Below are positions 34,494 to 42,268 of a stretch of DNA of 64,000 nt, one piece after another; positions within the stretch are counted from its first letter, which is position 1; the number at the start of each line of letters is the position of its first letter. This DNA comes from Nitrospira sp. SG-bin1 (GTDB taxonomy: Bacteria; Nitrospirota; Nitrospiria; Nitrospirales; Nitrospiraceae). The translations under genes and the position numbers were made by a program. Below the pieces are notes generated by a model. That model searched no databases and was not told where the DNA came from. It saw only the letters and a program-made list of their open reading frames with translations. Where the stretch lies: assembly GCA_002083365.1 (NCBI GenBank), contig LVWS01000032.1, positions 186,001 through 250,000 of the forward strand. Reading direction: 5' to 3'.

Positions 34494-35912
34494 ATGTTCA
34501 AGAAGATCTTAGTCGCCAATCGCGGCGAAATTGCCATGCGGATCATCCGCGCCTGCCGCGAATTGAACATCGCGACCGCCGCCATCTATTCCGAAGCGGA
34601 TTCGACCGGCATCTATGTGAAGAAGGCGGACGAATCCTACCTGGTCGGACCCGGGCCGGTGAAGGGCTTCCTGGATAGCAATCAGATCGTCGACTTGGCT
34701 ACAAGGATCGGCGCCGATGCCGTCCATCCGGGGTACGGGTTTCTTTCTGAAAATGCGGAGTTCGCCGAGCTCTGCCAGGCATCCGGTATTACGTTCATCG
34801 GCCCGTCCACTCACGCCATTACCTTAATGGGCAGCAAGGTCAAGGCACGCGAGCTGGCCGAATCGGCCGGTGTCCCGATCGTGCCCGGCACGGATGGAGC
34901 CATTACCAGCATCAAAGAAGCCCTGGCCTTCGCCAAGAGAGCCGGCTATCCGGTCATGATCAAGGCGAGTGCCGGGGGCGGCGGTCGCGGACTTCGAGTC
35001 GTTCGGTCCGACGACGAGCTGCGAGAAAACATGGAAGTCGCCGCGCGCGAGGCTCAGGCCTCATTCGGCGACGGCAGCGTCTTCATCGAAAAGTATATCG
35101 AGCGGCCGCATCATATCGAGTTTCAAATACTGGGGGATCGGCACGGCAATATCATCCATCTCGGTGAACGTGACTGTTCGATCCAGCGACGCCACCAAAA
35201 ATTGATCGAGATCGCCCCGTCGTTGGTTCTGACACAGGAGCTCAGGGAAGAGATGGGCAACGCCGCCATCACCATCGCACGTGCGGTGAACTACGACAAC
35301 GCGGGAACGGTGGAGTTCCTGCTCGATCAACAAGGCAAGTTCTACTTCATCGAAATGAACCCCCGCCTCCAAGTCGAGCATACGGTAACGGAGCAGATCA
35401 CGGCCATCGACATCGTGCGAAATCAGATCAAGATCGCGGCGGGCCTGCCGCTCAGCATCCAGCAAAAAGACGTCATCCTGCAAGGCCACGCGATTCAGTG
35501 CCGGATCAACGCGGAAGACCCCAAAAACAATTTCCTGCCCTGTACTGGTACCGTCACGGCCTACCTCTCTCCCGGTGGAATCGGCGTCCGCATCGACGGG
35601 GCCGTGTACAAGGATTACACCGTACCGCCCTACTACGATGCGCTGCTGGCCAAGTTGACGGTCAGAGGCCGCACCTGGGAGGAAACCGTCAGCCGTATGC
35701 GACGTTCTCTTGAAGAGTACGTGCTCCGTGGCGTGAAAACCACCATTCCATTCATGGAGGCGATCATGCAGGAGCCGGACTTCATCGCCGGACGCTTCGA
35801 CACATCCTATCTGGACACACACCCTGAATTGTACTCGTACCACGAGTTTGAGCAGCCGGAAGACCTCGTGCTGGCGCTGTCCGCCGCCATCGCCGCCTAC
35901 GAAGGACTCTAA
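34494..35912 (+). CDS. pycA: Pyruvate carboxylase subunit A (biotin carboxylase)
   Basis: 472 residues. ATP-dependent carboxylation of carrier-bound biotin. N-terminal MFKKILVANRGEIAMRIIRAC, ATP-grasp Gly-rich loop ASAGGGGRGLR (about residue 165), catalytic IEMNPRLQVEHTVTE (about 290) and the C-terminal biotin carboxylase cap. Length is that of stand-alone AccC/PycA. The next gene, a carboxyltransferase with a biotin domain, shows it serves pyruvate rather than acetyl-CoA. Together they make oxaloacetate for anaplerosis. Confidence 0.93.
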   Translation: MFKKILVANRGEIAMRIIRACRELNIATAAIYSEADSTGIYVKKADESYLVGPGPVKGFLDSNQIVDLATRIGADAVHPGYGFLSENAEFAELCQASGITFIGPSTHAITLMGSKVKARELAESAGVPIVPGTDGAITSIKEALAFAKRAGYPVMIKASAGGGGRGLRVVRSDDELRENMEVAAREAQASFGDGSVFIEKYIERPHHIEFQILGDRHGNIIHLGERDCSIQRRHQKLIEIAPSLVLTQELREEMGNAAITIARAVNYDNAGTVEFLLDQQGKFYFIEMNPRLQVEHTVTEQITAIDIVRNQIKIAAGLPLSIQQKDVILQGHAIQCRINAEDPKNNFLPCTGTVTAYLSPGGIGVRIDGAVYKDYTVPPYYDALLAKLTVRGRTWEETVSRMRRSLEEYVLRGVKTTIPFMEAIMQEPDFIAGRFDTSYLDTHPELYSYHEFEQPEDLVLALSAAIAAYEGL

Positions 35913-35954
35913 GTCAAACAACCTTCTGTTTTCCAACGAGATGTACTGAATACC

Positions 35955-37910
35955 ATGGCGAAAAGACGACCACCGACAAAGAAACTGCAGAAGAAGACCC
36001 GATCGTCCGCTCCGACGATCAAGACCTCAAAAAGCGCCGCATCCCGTCCCAGTGAGCTCTCGATCTCGCCGGCTCCGGGCAAGCCGGTCCTGATCACGGA
36101 TGTCGCGCTGCGCGACGGTCATCAATCGTTGCTCGCGACGCGCATGCGCACGGAAGACATGCTGCCGATCGCACAAAAGCTGGATGCCGTGGGCTATTGG
36201 TCGCTGGAGGTCTGGGGGGGCGCGACGTTCGACACCTGTCTGCGCTTTTTGAAGGAAGATCCTTGGGAGCGACTCAGGGCCCTGCGGGCCGCCATGCCCA
36301 ATACCAAGCTCCAAATGTTGTTGCGGGGGCAAAATCTCGTGGGCTATCGCCATTACGCCGACGACGTGGTGGAACGGTTCATCGAGCGTTCAGCCACGAA
36401 CGGCATCGATGTGTTCCGCATCTTCGACGCGCTCAACGACGTGCGAAATCTTGATCGCGCCGTCAGCGAAGTGAAGGCCTGCGGCAAACATGCGGAAGCC
36501 ACCATTTGTTATACCGTCAGCCCGGTCCATAGCATCGATCGCTTTGTGGACCTCGCCAAGAAGCTGGAAGATCTGGGAACGGATACGATTTGCATCAAGG
36601 ACATGGCAGGACTGTTGGCCCCGCTCGACGCCTACCATTTGGTGCGTCGGCTGAAGGCCGCCGTCAAGGTCCCGCTGCATCTCCACTCGCATTACACGTC
36701 CGGTATGGCGTCCATGGCCTCGCTGATGGCGATTCTGGGCGGTCTCGACATGCTCGATACCTCGATTTCTCCGCTGGCAGGGGGCACGTCTCACCCGGCG
36801 ACGGAAACCTTAGTCGCTTCGCTTCAGCATACACCCTACGACACGGGACTGGACCTCTCATCCTTCCAACCGATCACCGAACACTTCCGAACGGTCCGCC
36901 GCAAGTATCGGCAGTTCGAGAGCGACTTTACCGGCGTGGATGCCGAAATTCTCATGTCGCAGATCCCCGGCGGCATGCTGTCGAACTTGGCCGCCCAGCT
37001 GACGGAGCAGAATGCCCTGGACCGGATGAAGGAAGTGCTCGATGAAGTCCCGCGTGTGAGAAAGGAGATGGGTTATCCCCCGCTCGTCACCCCGACCAGT
37101 CAAATCGTCGGCACGCAGGCGACGCTCAACGTGCTGACCGGCGAGCGGTACAAGGTCATCACCACCGAGACCAAGAACTATTTCTTGGGACTGTACGGCC
37201 GTGCCCCGGGACAGGTCGACCTCGACGTCATGGCTCGCGCGACCGGCGATGAAACACCGATCAAAACCAGGCCGGCCGACCGACTGGAACCGGAATTGGA
37301 TGAAGCGAAAAAGGAACTTCCGGACTCGGCCCACACGATCGAGGACCAGCTGTCGTTCGTGCTGTTTCCAAACATCGCGCGAGACTTTTTTGAGGCCCGC
37401 GAGAAAGGCGAGTTGACCCCCGAGCCGCTCGAATTGGGCTCGGCGAAGGGACCGGCCACCGCTCACGAACTGCACCTGGCCCCCGTCGAGTTCAACGTCA
37501 CGGTGCATGGCGAAACCTATCATGTGAAGGTCTCAGGATCCGGGCGAAAGATCGACGGACGCAAGCCCTACTATATCCGGGTCAACGATAAGCTCGAAGA
37601 GGTGTCGCTCGAACCCATCCAGGAAGTGCTCGCCGGTGTCCCCGAATCCCCGGAGACTCAATCGGGAGGAAAACCCAAACGTCCTCGACCTTCGAAACCC
37701 GGTGATGTGGCGCCGCCCATGCCGGGTCGAGTGGTGAAAATCCTCGTGGCGGTCGACGATCGCGTGAAGGCCGGCGATCCCCTCTTGATCATCGAAGCGA
37801 TGAAGATGGAAAGCCGGGTACCGGCGCCGATCGACGGGAGAGTCGCCACGATCCTGACCGCCGAAGGTGACAATGTGAAGACGGATGAAACAGTCATTCA
37901 ACTGGAGTAA
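35955..37910 (+). CDS. pycB: Pyruvate carboxylase subunit B (carboxyltransferase and biotin carrier)
   Basis: 651 residues. After a 45-residue Lys/Ser-rich start, the carboxyltransferase TIM barrel begins with DVALRDGHQSLLATRM (metal-binding Asp). It contains CIKDMAGLLAPLDAY and HLHSHYTSGMAS (metal His pair), then a conserved pyruvate carboxylase C-terminal domain. The biotin carrier ends the protein with the biotinylation site EAMKMES. The two-subunit type occurs in archaea and several autotrophic bacteria. Oxaloacetate decarboxylase alpha is the alternative name, but no Na+-pump subunits are nearby, favouring carboxylation. Confidence 0.92.
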   Translation: MAKRRPPTKKLQKKTRSSAPTIKTSKSAASRPSELSISPAPGKPVLITDVALRDGHQSLLATRMRTEDMLPIAQKLDAVGYWSLEVWGGATFDTCLRFLKEDPWERLRALRAAMPNTKLQMLLRGQNLVGYRHYADDVVERFIERSATNGIDVFRIFDALNDVRNLDRAVSEVKACGKHAEATICYTVSPVHSIDRFVDLAKKLEDLGTDTICIKDMAGLLAPLDAYHLVRRLKAAVKVPLHLHSHYTSGMASMASLMAILGGLDMLDTSISPLAGGTSHPATETLVASLQHTPYDTGLDLSSFQPITEHFRTVRRKYRQFESDFTGVDAEILMSQIPGGMLSNLAAQLTEQNALDRMKEVLDEVPRVRKEMGYPPLVTPTSQIVGTQATLNVLTGERYKVITTETKNYFLGLYGRAPGQVDLDVMARATGDETPIKTRPADRLEPELDEAKKELPDSAHTIEDQLSFVLFPNIARDFFEAREKGELTPEPLELGSAKGPATAHELHLAPVEFNVTVHGETYHVKVSGSGRKIDGRKPYYIRVNDKLEEVSLEPIQEVLAGVPESPETQSGGKPKRPRPSKPGDVAPPMPGRVVKILVAVDDRVKAGDPLLIIEAMKMESRVPAPIDGRVATILTAEGDNVKTDETVIQLE

Positions 37911-38913
37911 ATCCGGCACCGTCTCGGTGCTTCGCCCATGCGGTTCCCGGCATCTGGTGCGGCTCATCGTCTGTCTTGTATCGTATCTCATGACCGCCTG
38001 TGCCGCCCCCGTGCAGATTCCGCCCTATTTTGAAACGCTCGAACGTTCCCCGATAGAACGTATTCCCATCAAAACCGTGCTCGTCCATGATCAACGGATC
38101 GCGTATCTGGATGTCGGCACCGGCCCGCCGGTGATCTTGATCCACGGCTTCGGTGGCTCCATGTGGCAGTGGGAACATCAGCAACATGCCCTCTCTCAAC
38201 ATTTCCGCACCGTGACGCTCGACCTGCCAGGCGCCGGATTATCCGATAAGCCGGACATCGACTATCTGCCGGGTCAAATGTTGGACTTCTTTGTCGGATT
38301 CATGGACGCGCTGCAGATTCAACGAGCCACCGTGGTCGGCAATTCCATGGGCGCGGGTTTGGCTATCGGAATGGCCTTGACGCATCCGAGCCGGGTCGAC
38401 AAACTCGTGCTCATAGGCGGATTGCCGTCCAATGTCATGGCCAAACTTACCAGCCGGTCCTTCCGACAAGCATTGGAAACTCGTGCGCCCGCCTGGTTGA
38501 TCTCATTCGGGAATTGGCTGTTCGGCGGCCTGGTCACCGATTCCGTCCTGAAAGAAATCGTCCACGACCACCGCCTCCTCACACCCGCCGTCATCGAACG
38601 GTCCAACCAGAACCGCCGACGCCCCGGCATCATCAAGCCCATTATGGCGATGAGAAACGCCCTCCCCTCTTGGGAAACTGATTTCGCTCCCCGCCTCCCG
38701 ACCATCACGCATCCGACCATGATCATCTGGGGTGAAAACGATCGGGTGTTTCCCATCGCCGTGGGTGAAGAACTTCGCCATCGAATCCGAGGGTCCGCGT
38801 TCGTCAAGATCTCCCATGCCGGCCATATGCCGCAATGGGAACGACCGGACTTGGTTAACCGATCGCTGATCGCGTATATTCAATCAGAGCCCCGACCAGA
38901 TAGCCTCTATTAA
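37885..38913 (+). CDS. Alpha/beta hydrolase lipoprotein
   Basis: 342 residues; the start overlaps the pycB end by 26 bp. Lipoprotein signal ending LMTAC (Cys about residue 39). Hydrolase features: oxyanion loop HGFGGSMW, nucleophile elbow GNSMGAG, acid GENDRVF and His in SHAGHMPQWERP, all intact. Family members include esterases, epoxide hydrolases and C-C hydrolases; the substrate is not identifiable. A later GTG (37927) could be the true start and would reduce the overlap. Confidence 0.88.
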   Translation: MKQSFNWSKSGTVSVLRPCGSRHLVRLIVCLVSYLMTACAAPVQIPPYFETLERSPIERIPIKTVLVHDQRIAYLDVGTGPPVILIHGFGGSMWQWEHQQHALSQHFRTVTLDLPGAGLSDKPDIDYLPGQMLDFFVGFMDALQIQRATVVGNSMGAGLAIGMALTHPSRVDKLVLIGGLPSNVMAKLTSRSFRQALETRAPAWLISFGNWLFGGLVTDSVLKEIVHDHRLLTPAVIERSNQNRRRPGIIKPIMAMRNALPSWETDFAPRLPTITHPTMIIWGENDRVFPIAVGEELRHRIRGSAFVKISHAGHMPQWERPDLVNRSLIAYIQSEPRPDSLY

Positions 38914-38950
38914 GGTCAACGATCACCCATTCATTAGAAAGGAGCTTACG

Positions 38951-39616
38951 ATGCGGACGAGATATTTTGGGTTCATGGGCGCCACGCTGTGCCTTTCACT
39001 GGCCCTCGCCGGATGTCAGGCGATGGGAGGGTCACCCAACGCCGGATTTTCCTACAAGAGTATGCCCGTGGCGGACGGAAGCGTGGTGGCAGGCGAAGGC
39101 AACAAGGTCCTGTTCAAAGGGAATCCTCTCACACTCGCAGGCAGCGGGGTGAAAGTCGGCGATCTGTTGCGCGACGTGAAAGTCGCCCAAAACGATCTCT
39201 CTCTCGTGAATATCGCGGAGACCAAAGGCGCCGGCAAAGTACGCGTGATCAGCGTCGTCCCTTCGCTGGATACTCCCGTGTGCGAACAGCAGACCCATCT
39301 TCTGAGCGAACGGAATAAAGGCCTCGATAAAGTGGTGGAGCTCATCACCGTGAGTGTCGATACCCCCTTTGCCCAGAAACGCTTTGCCGAAGAAGCCAAG
39401 ATTAACAACGTGACCTTCCTATCCGACTATCGGGGAGCTGAGTTTGGGAAGACCCACGGTCTCTTCCTGGAAGGTCCTCACATTCTGACGCGCGCGGTCA
39501 TGGTCGTCGACAAGACGAACACCATTCGTTATCTTCAGATTACCCCGGAGCTCACCCATCTCCCGGATATGGAAGAAGCGCTCCAGTTCGCGCGCCGATT
39601 GGTGACGGAAAGTTAA
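38951..39616 (+). CDS. tpx: Thiol peroxidase (Tpx type), lipoprotein, one-Cys
   Basis: 221 residues with AAAGGAG ribosome site. Lipoprotein signal LSLALAGC (Cys22) followed by the complete Tpx domain. It reduces hydroperoxides. The peroxidatic Cys is at residue 111 in VPSLDTPVCEQQT. In E. coli Tpx the resolving Cys lies 34 residues later in FAQSRFCG. Here the same block reads FAQKRFAEE, so it is missing. Tpx is normally cytoplasmic or periplasmic and soluble, so a lipid-anchored one-Cys form is unusual and would need an external thiol partner. Confidence 0.9.
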   Translation: MRTRYFGFMGATLCLSLALAGCQAMGGSPNAGFSYKSMPVADGSVVAGEGNKVLFKGNPLTLAGSGVKVGDLLRDVKVAQNDLSLVNIAETKGAGKVRVISVVPSLDTPVCEQQTHLLSERNKGLDKVVELITVSVDTPFAQKRFAEEAKINNVTFLSDYRGAEFGKTHGLFLEGPHILTRAVMVVDKTNTIRYLQITPELTHLPDMEEALQFARRLVTES

Positions 39617-39633
39617 GAGGAGATACTTTGGAC

Positions 39634-39682
39634 CTGAGGTGACGGACCTGTCGCCGGAGACGCGGCTTACCCGTCACCTCAG
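39634..39682. repeat. Long perfect hairpin between tpx and transhydrogenase
   Basis: CTGAGGTGACGG (39634-39645) and CCGTCACCTCAG (39671-39682), a perfect 12-bp stem with a 25-nt GC-rich loop. GGAC/GTCC can extend it after a bulge. It ends 15 bp before the next start, so it can act as a tpx 3' structure or limit translation of the next gene. Confidence 0.6.
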
Positions 39683-39697
39683 TGTCCAGAGGATCTG

Positions 39698-41101
39698 ATG
39701 GCTCACTACGATTTATTAGTCATCGGCACCGGACCCGCCGGCCAAAAGGCTGCCATTCAGGCGGCCAAGCTCAACAAGAAAGTCGGGATCATCGAGCGAA
39801 AGACGGTCGTCGGAGGGGTCTGCATCAATACGGGAACGATTCCGAGCAAGTCCCTCCGCGAAGCGGTGCTCTATCTCTCCGGGTTTCGTCAGCGCAGTAT
39901 CTACGGAGAAGAGTACCGCCTAAAAAGAAAGATACGGATTGAAGACTTGGCCTTCCGGGCGAATCACGTCATCAAACATGAGATCCAAATCGTACAGAAT
40001 CAGATGGCTCGGAACCAGGTCGATATGTTTTTTGGTGCGGCCAGCTTTCTCGATCCGCACCGCCTCCGCATCGACACGAGCCGCGGCCCGCTCGAGCTGA
40101 CGGCGGATTTCATCGTCATCGCCGTCGGCACGGAGCCGGCTCGACCGGCGCACATCCCGTTCGACGGCCATACCATCATCGATACGGACGGGCTGTTGAC
40201 CCTGAAACGCATCCCCGGCTCCATCGTCATCGTCGGAGGCGGGGTGATCGGAACGGAATACGCCTCGATGCTTGCCGCGTTGGGAATCCCCGTGACTCTC
40301 ATCGATAAGCGACCGCGGCTGTTGGAGTTCGTTGACGCGGAGATCATCGACACGCTTCAACAACGCATGAAGGACCTCGGCGTGGTTCTGTATCACAATG
40401 AAGAAGTCCTCGCGATCACAAAAAAATGGAACAGATCCATCCAAGTATCCCTGCGCCATGCCAGACCGATCCACACATCGACACTGATGTACGCGATCGG
40501 GCGGGTTGGGGCCACTCAATCGCTGAACCTCCACACCATCGAACTCAAGACGGATGACCGAGGACGTCTGACCGTCAATGAGCATTTCCAAACGGCGATT
40601 CCCCACATCTATGCGGCCGGCGATGTCATCGGCTTTCCGGCACTGGCCTCGACGTCGATGCAACAGGGGCGCCATGCCGCCTGCCATGCCTTTGGCCACC
40701 CGGACCGCACGGATACCTCGCTCCTCCCGTACGGTATCTATGCCATTCCTGAGATTTCCATGGTCGGCCGCAATGAGGAAGAACTGACCCGGACGGATGT
40801 TCCCTACGGAGTCGGCATTGCCCGTTACAAAGAGATTGCCCGAGGACAGTTGATCGGCGATGAAACCGGTATGCTTAAAATCCTGTTTCATCGGCACACG
40901 AGACATCTGCTCGGCGTCCACGCCATCGGCGAAGGAGCCACGGAGCTGATCCACATCGGCCAAGCCGTCATGGCCTTTCATGGCAAGATCGATTATTTTA
41001 TCGACACGGTTTTCAATTATCCGACGTTGGCCGAATGTTACAAAGTCGCAGCCCTGGACGGCATGAATCGCATGCCGAGGCCATGGGTCCCCTACATCTG
41101 A
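39698..41101 (+). CDS. sthA: Soluble pyridine nucleotide transhydrogenase (Si-specific)
   Basis: 467 residues. A flavoprotein that interconverts NADPH + NAD+ and NADP+ + NADH. FAD motif VIGTGPAGQKAAIQAAKLNK, then GGVCINTGTIPSKSLREAVL with a single Cys where disulfide reductases have CxxxxC, which marks the SthA group. The second nucleotide motif is IVGGGVIGTEYASMLA and the dimer domain has EGATELIHIGQA. Length is typical. Adjacent to a peroxidase, it may balance NADPH for redox defence. Confidence 0.93.
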   Translation: MAHYDLLVIGTGPAGQKAAIQAAKLNKKVGIIERKTVVGGVCINTGTIPSKSLREAVLYLSGFRQRSIYGEEYRLKRKIRIEDLAFRANHVIKHEIQIVQNQMARNQVDMFFGAASFLDPHRLRIDTSRGPLELTADFIVIAVGTEPARPAHIPFDGHTIIDTDGLLTLKRIPGSIVIVGGGVIGTEYASMLAALGIPVTLIDKRPRLLEFVDAEIIDTLQQRMKDLGVVLYHNEEVLAITKKWNRSIQVSLRHARPIHTSTLMYAIGRVGATQSLNLHTIELKTDDRGRLTVNEHFQTAIPHIYAAGDVIGFPALASTSMQQGRHAACHAFGHPDRTDTSLLPYGIYAIPEISMVGRNEEELTRTDVPYGVGIARYKEIARGQLIGDETGMLKILFHRHTRHLLGVHAIGEGATELIHIGQAVMAFHGKIDYFIDTVFNYPTLAECYKVAALDGMNRMPRPWVPYI

Positions 41102-41167
41102 TCGTGCCGCGTGTGATGTGAGACCTGTCTCGCGCGTGAGAGCCACAAGGTAACGAAGGAGTCCGCC

Positions 41168-41836
41168 ATGTCCTTTTCGAACCACCTACGCAAACTTGCC
41201 ACGTCGATCTGGGATGCCCAACTGAGTCACCCCTTCGTCGTGGGTCTTGGCAACGGCACACTGCCTGAACAGAAGTTCAAGTATTACATACTCCAGGACG
41301 CGCGGTTTCTGGGTGATCTGGCGCGTGTATTTTCTGCGGCGGCAATCGTCGCGCCGGACTCAGAAAGCGCCTTGCGGTTCAACAAGCTGGCGGAAGAGAC
41401 CATCGTGGTCGAACGCAGTCTGCACGAAAATTACGGCAAACGTTGGACCATGACGGTGAAACAGATGACGTCCGTTCCGATGGCACCGACGAACCATGCC
41501 TACACCAGACACATGCTGGCCGTCGCGGCCTCCGGCACCGCGACGGAGATCACGGTCGTCGCCCTCCCCTGTGCCTGGGTGTATTGTGTCGTCGGCCAAC
41601 ATTTACTCAGGAAAGGACCTCCGCCCAAGAACCATCCCTACCGGGATTGGTTGATCCTGTACGCCTCGCCGGAGTTTGCCGAAGTCCAGTTGTGGATGCG
41701 GAAAAAAGTCGATCAGTGGGCCAAGACCGCCGGCAAGGAAGAACTGCGGCGAATGGAAGACTCCTTCATCATCAGTTCACGCTATGAATGGATGTTTTGG
41801 GACATGGCGTGGAACGAAGAGAAGTGGCCGGTATAG
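41168..41836 (+). CDS. tenA: TenA/thiaminase II family protein
   Basis: 222 residues. Family enzymes hydrolyse aminopyrimidines in thiamin salvage. Typical features: HPFVVGLGNGTLPEQKFKYYILQDARFL at the front, a catalytic-type Cys in VALPCAWVYCVVG and the C-terminal YEWMFWDMAWNEEKWP with the Glu/Trp pattern. Full length. 3 bp before the SemiSWEET gene, so probably co-expressed. Confidence 0.9.
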   Translation: MSFSNHLRKLATSIWDAQLSHPFVVGLGNGTLPEQKFKYYILQDARFLGDLARVFSAAAIVAPDSESALRFNKLAEETIVVERSLHENYGKRWTMTVKQMTSVPMAPTNHAYTRHMLAVAASGTATEITVVALPCAWVYCVVGQHLLRKGPPPKNHPYRDWLILYASPEFAEVQLWMRKKVDQWAKTAGKEELRRMEDSFIISSRYEWMFWDMAWNEEKWPV

Positions 41837-41839
41837 AAC

Positions 41840-42094
41840 ATGGATGGAGCCATGATGCTGGGATTGACCGCCGGAACACTGACGACGGTCGCATTTATTC
41901 CTCAACTCGCGAAGGCGTGGAAATCCAGATCGACCGGCGATTTATCCTGGGGGATGGTAACCATCTTCAGCACAGGCGTACTGTTGTGGCTCATCTACGG
42001 AATTTGGATCGATTCGCTGCCTGTCATACTGGCGAATGCAGTGACCCTTCTTCTCCAGCTCGGGATCGTCACGCTGAAAATCAAATACGGGTAG
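41840..42094 (+). CDS. SemiSWEET (MtN3/PQ-loop) small transporter
   Basis: 84 residues with three transmembrane helices (LGLTAGTLTTVAFIPQLAKAW, TIFSTGVLLWLIYGIW, LPVILANAVTLLLQLGIVT). PQ motif in FIPQ on helix 1. This is the exact size of bacterial SemiSWEETs, which dimerise to move sugars. The tenA linkage suggests a thiamin-related substrate as an alternative. Confidence 0.9.
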   Translation: MDGAMMLGLTAGTLTTVAFIPQLAKAWKSRSTGDLSWGMVTIFSTGVLLWLIYGIWIDSLPVILANAVTLLLQLGIVTLKIKYG

Positions 42095-42268
42095 CACGCG
42101 GAGTCTTATAGAGTGGCAAACAATCGTTCTGCAAGATAACGAGCGCTCTGGGTGTCATCTCACCCTTGCGCCACTGGAAGTCTCCTTAGGTTGAAGCGAT
42201 GTCTCGCACGGCCGATCCATTGGGTCTGATTCGTCGTAGACGACTTGATAAGAACAATAGAATGTTCG

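Noticed and set aside
39920..41185. 421-codon minus-strand frame opposite the transhydrogenase
   Set aside because: Long open antisense frame caused by high GC; the plus strand has all motifs of SthA.
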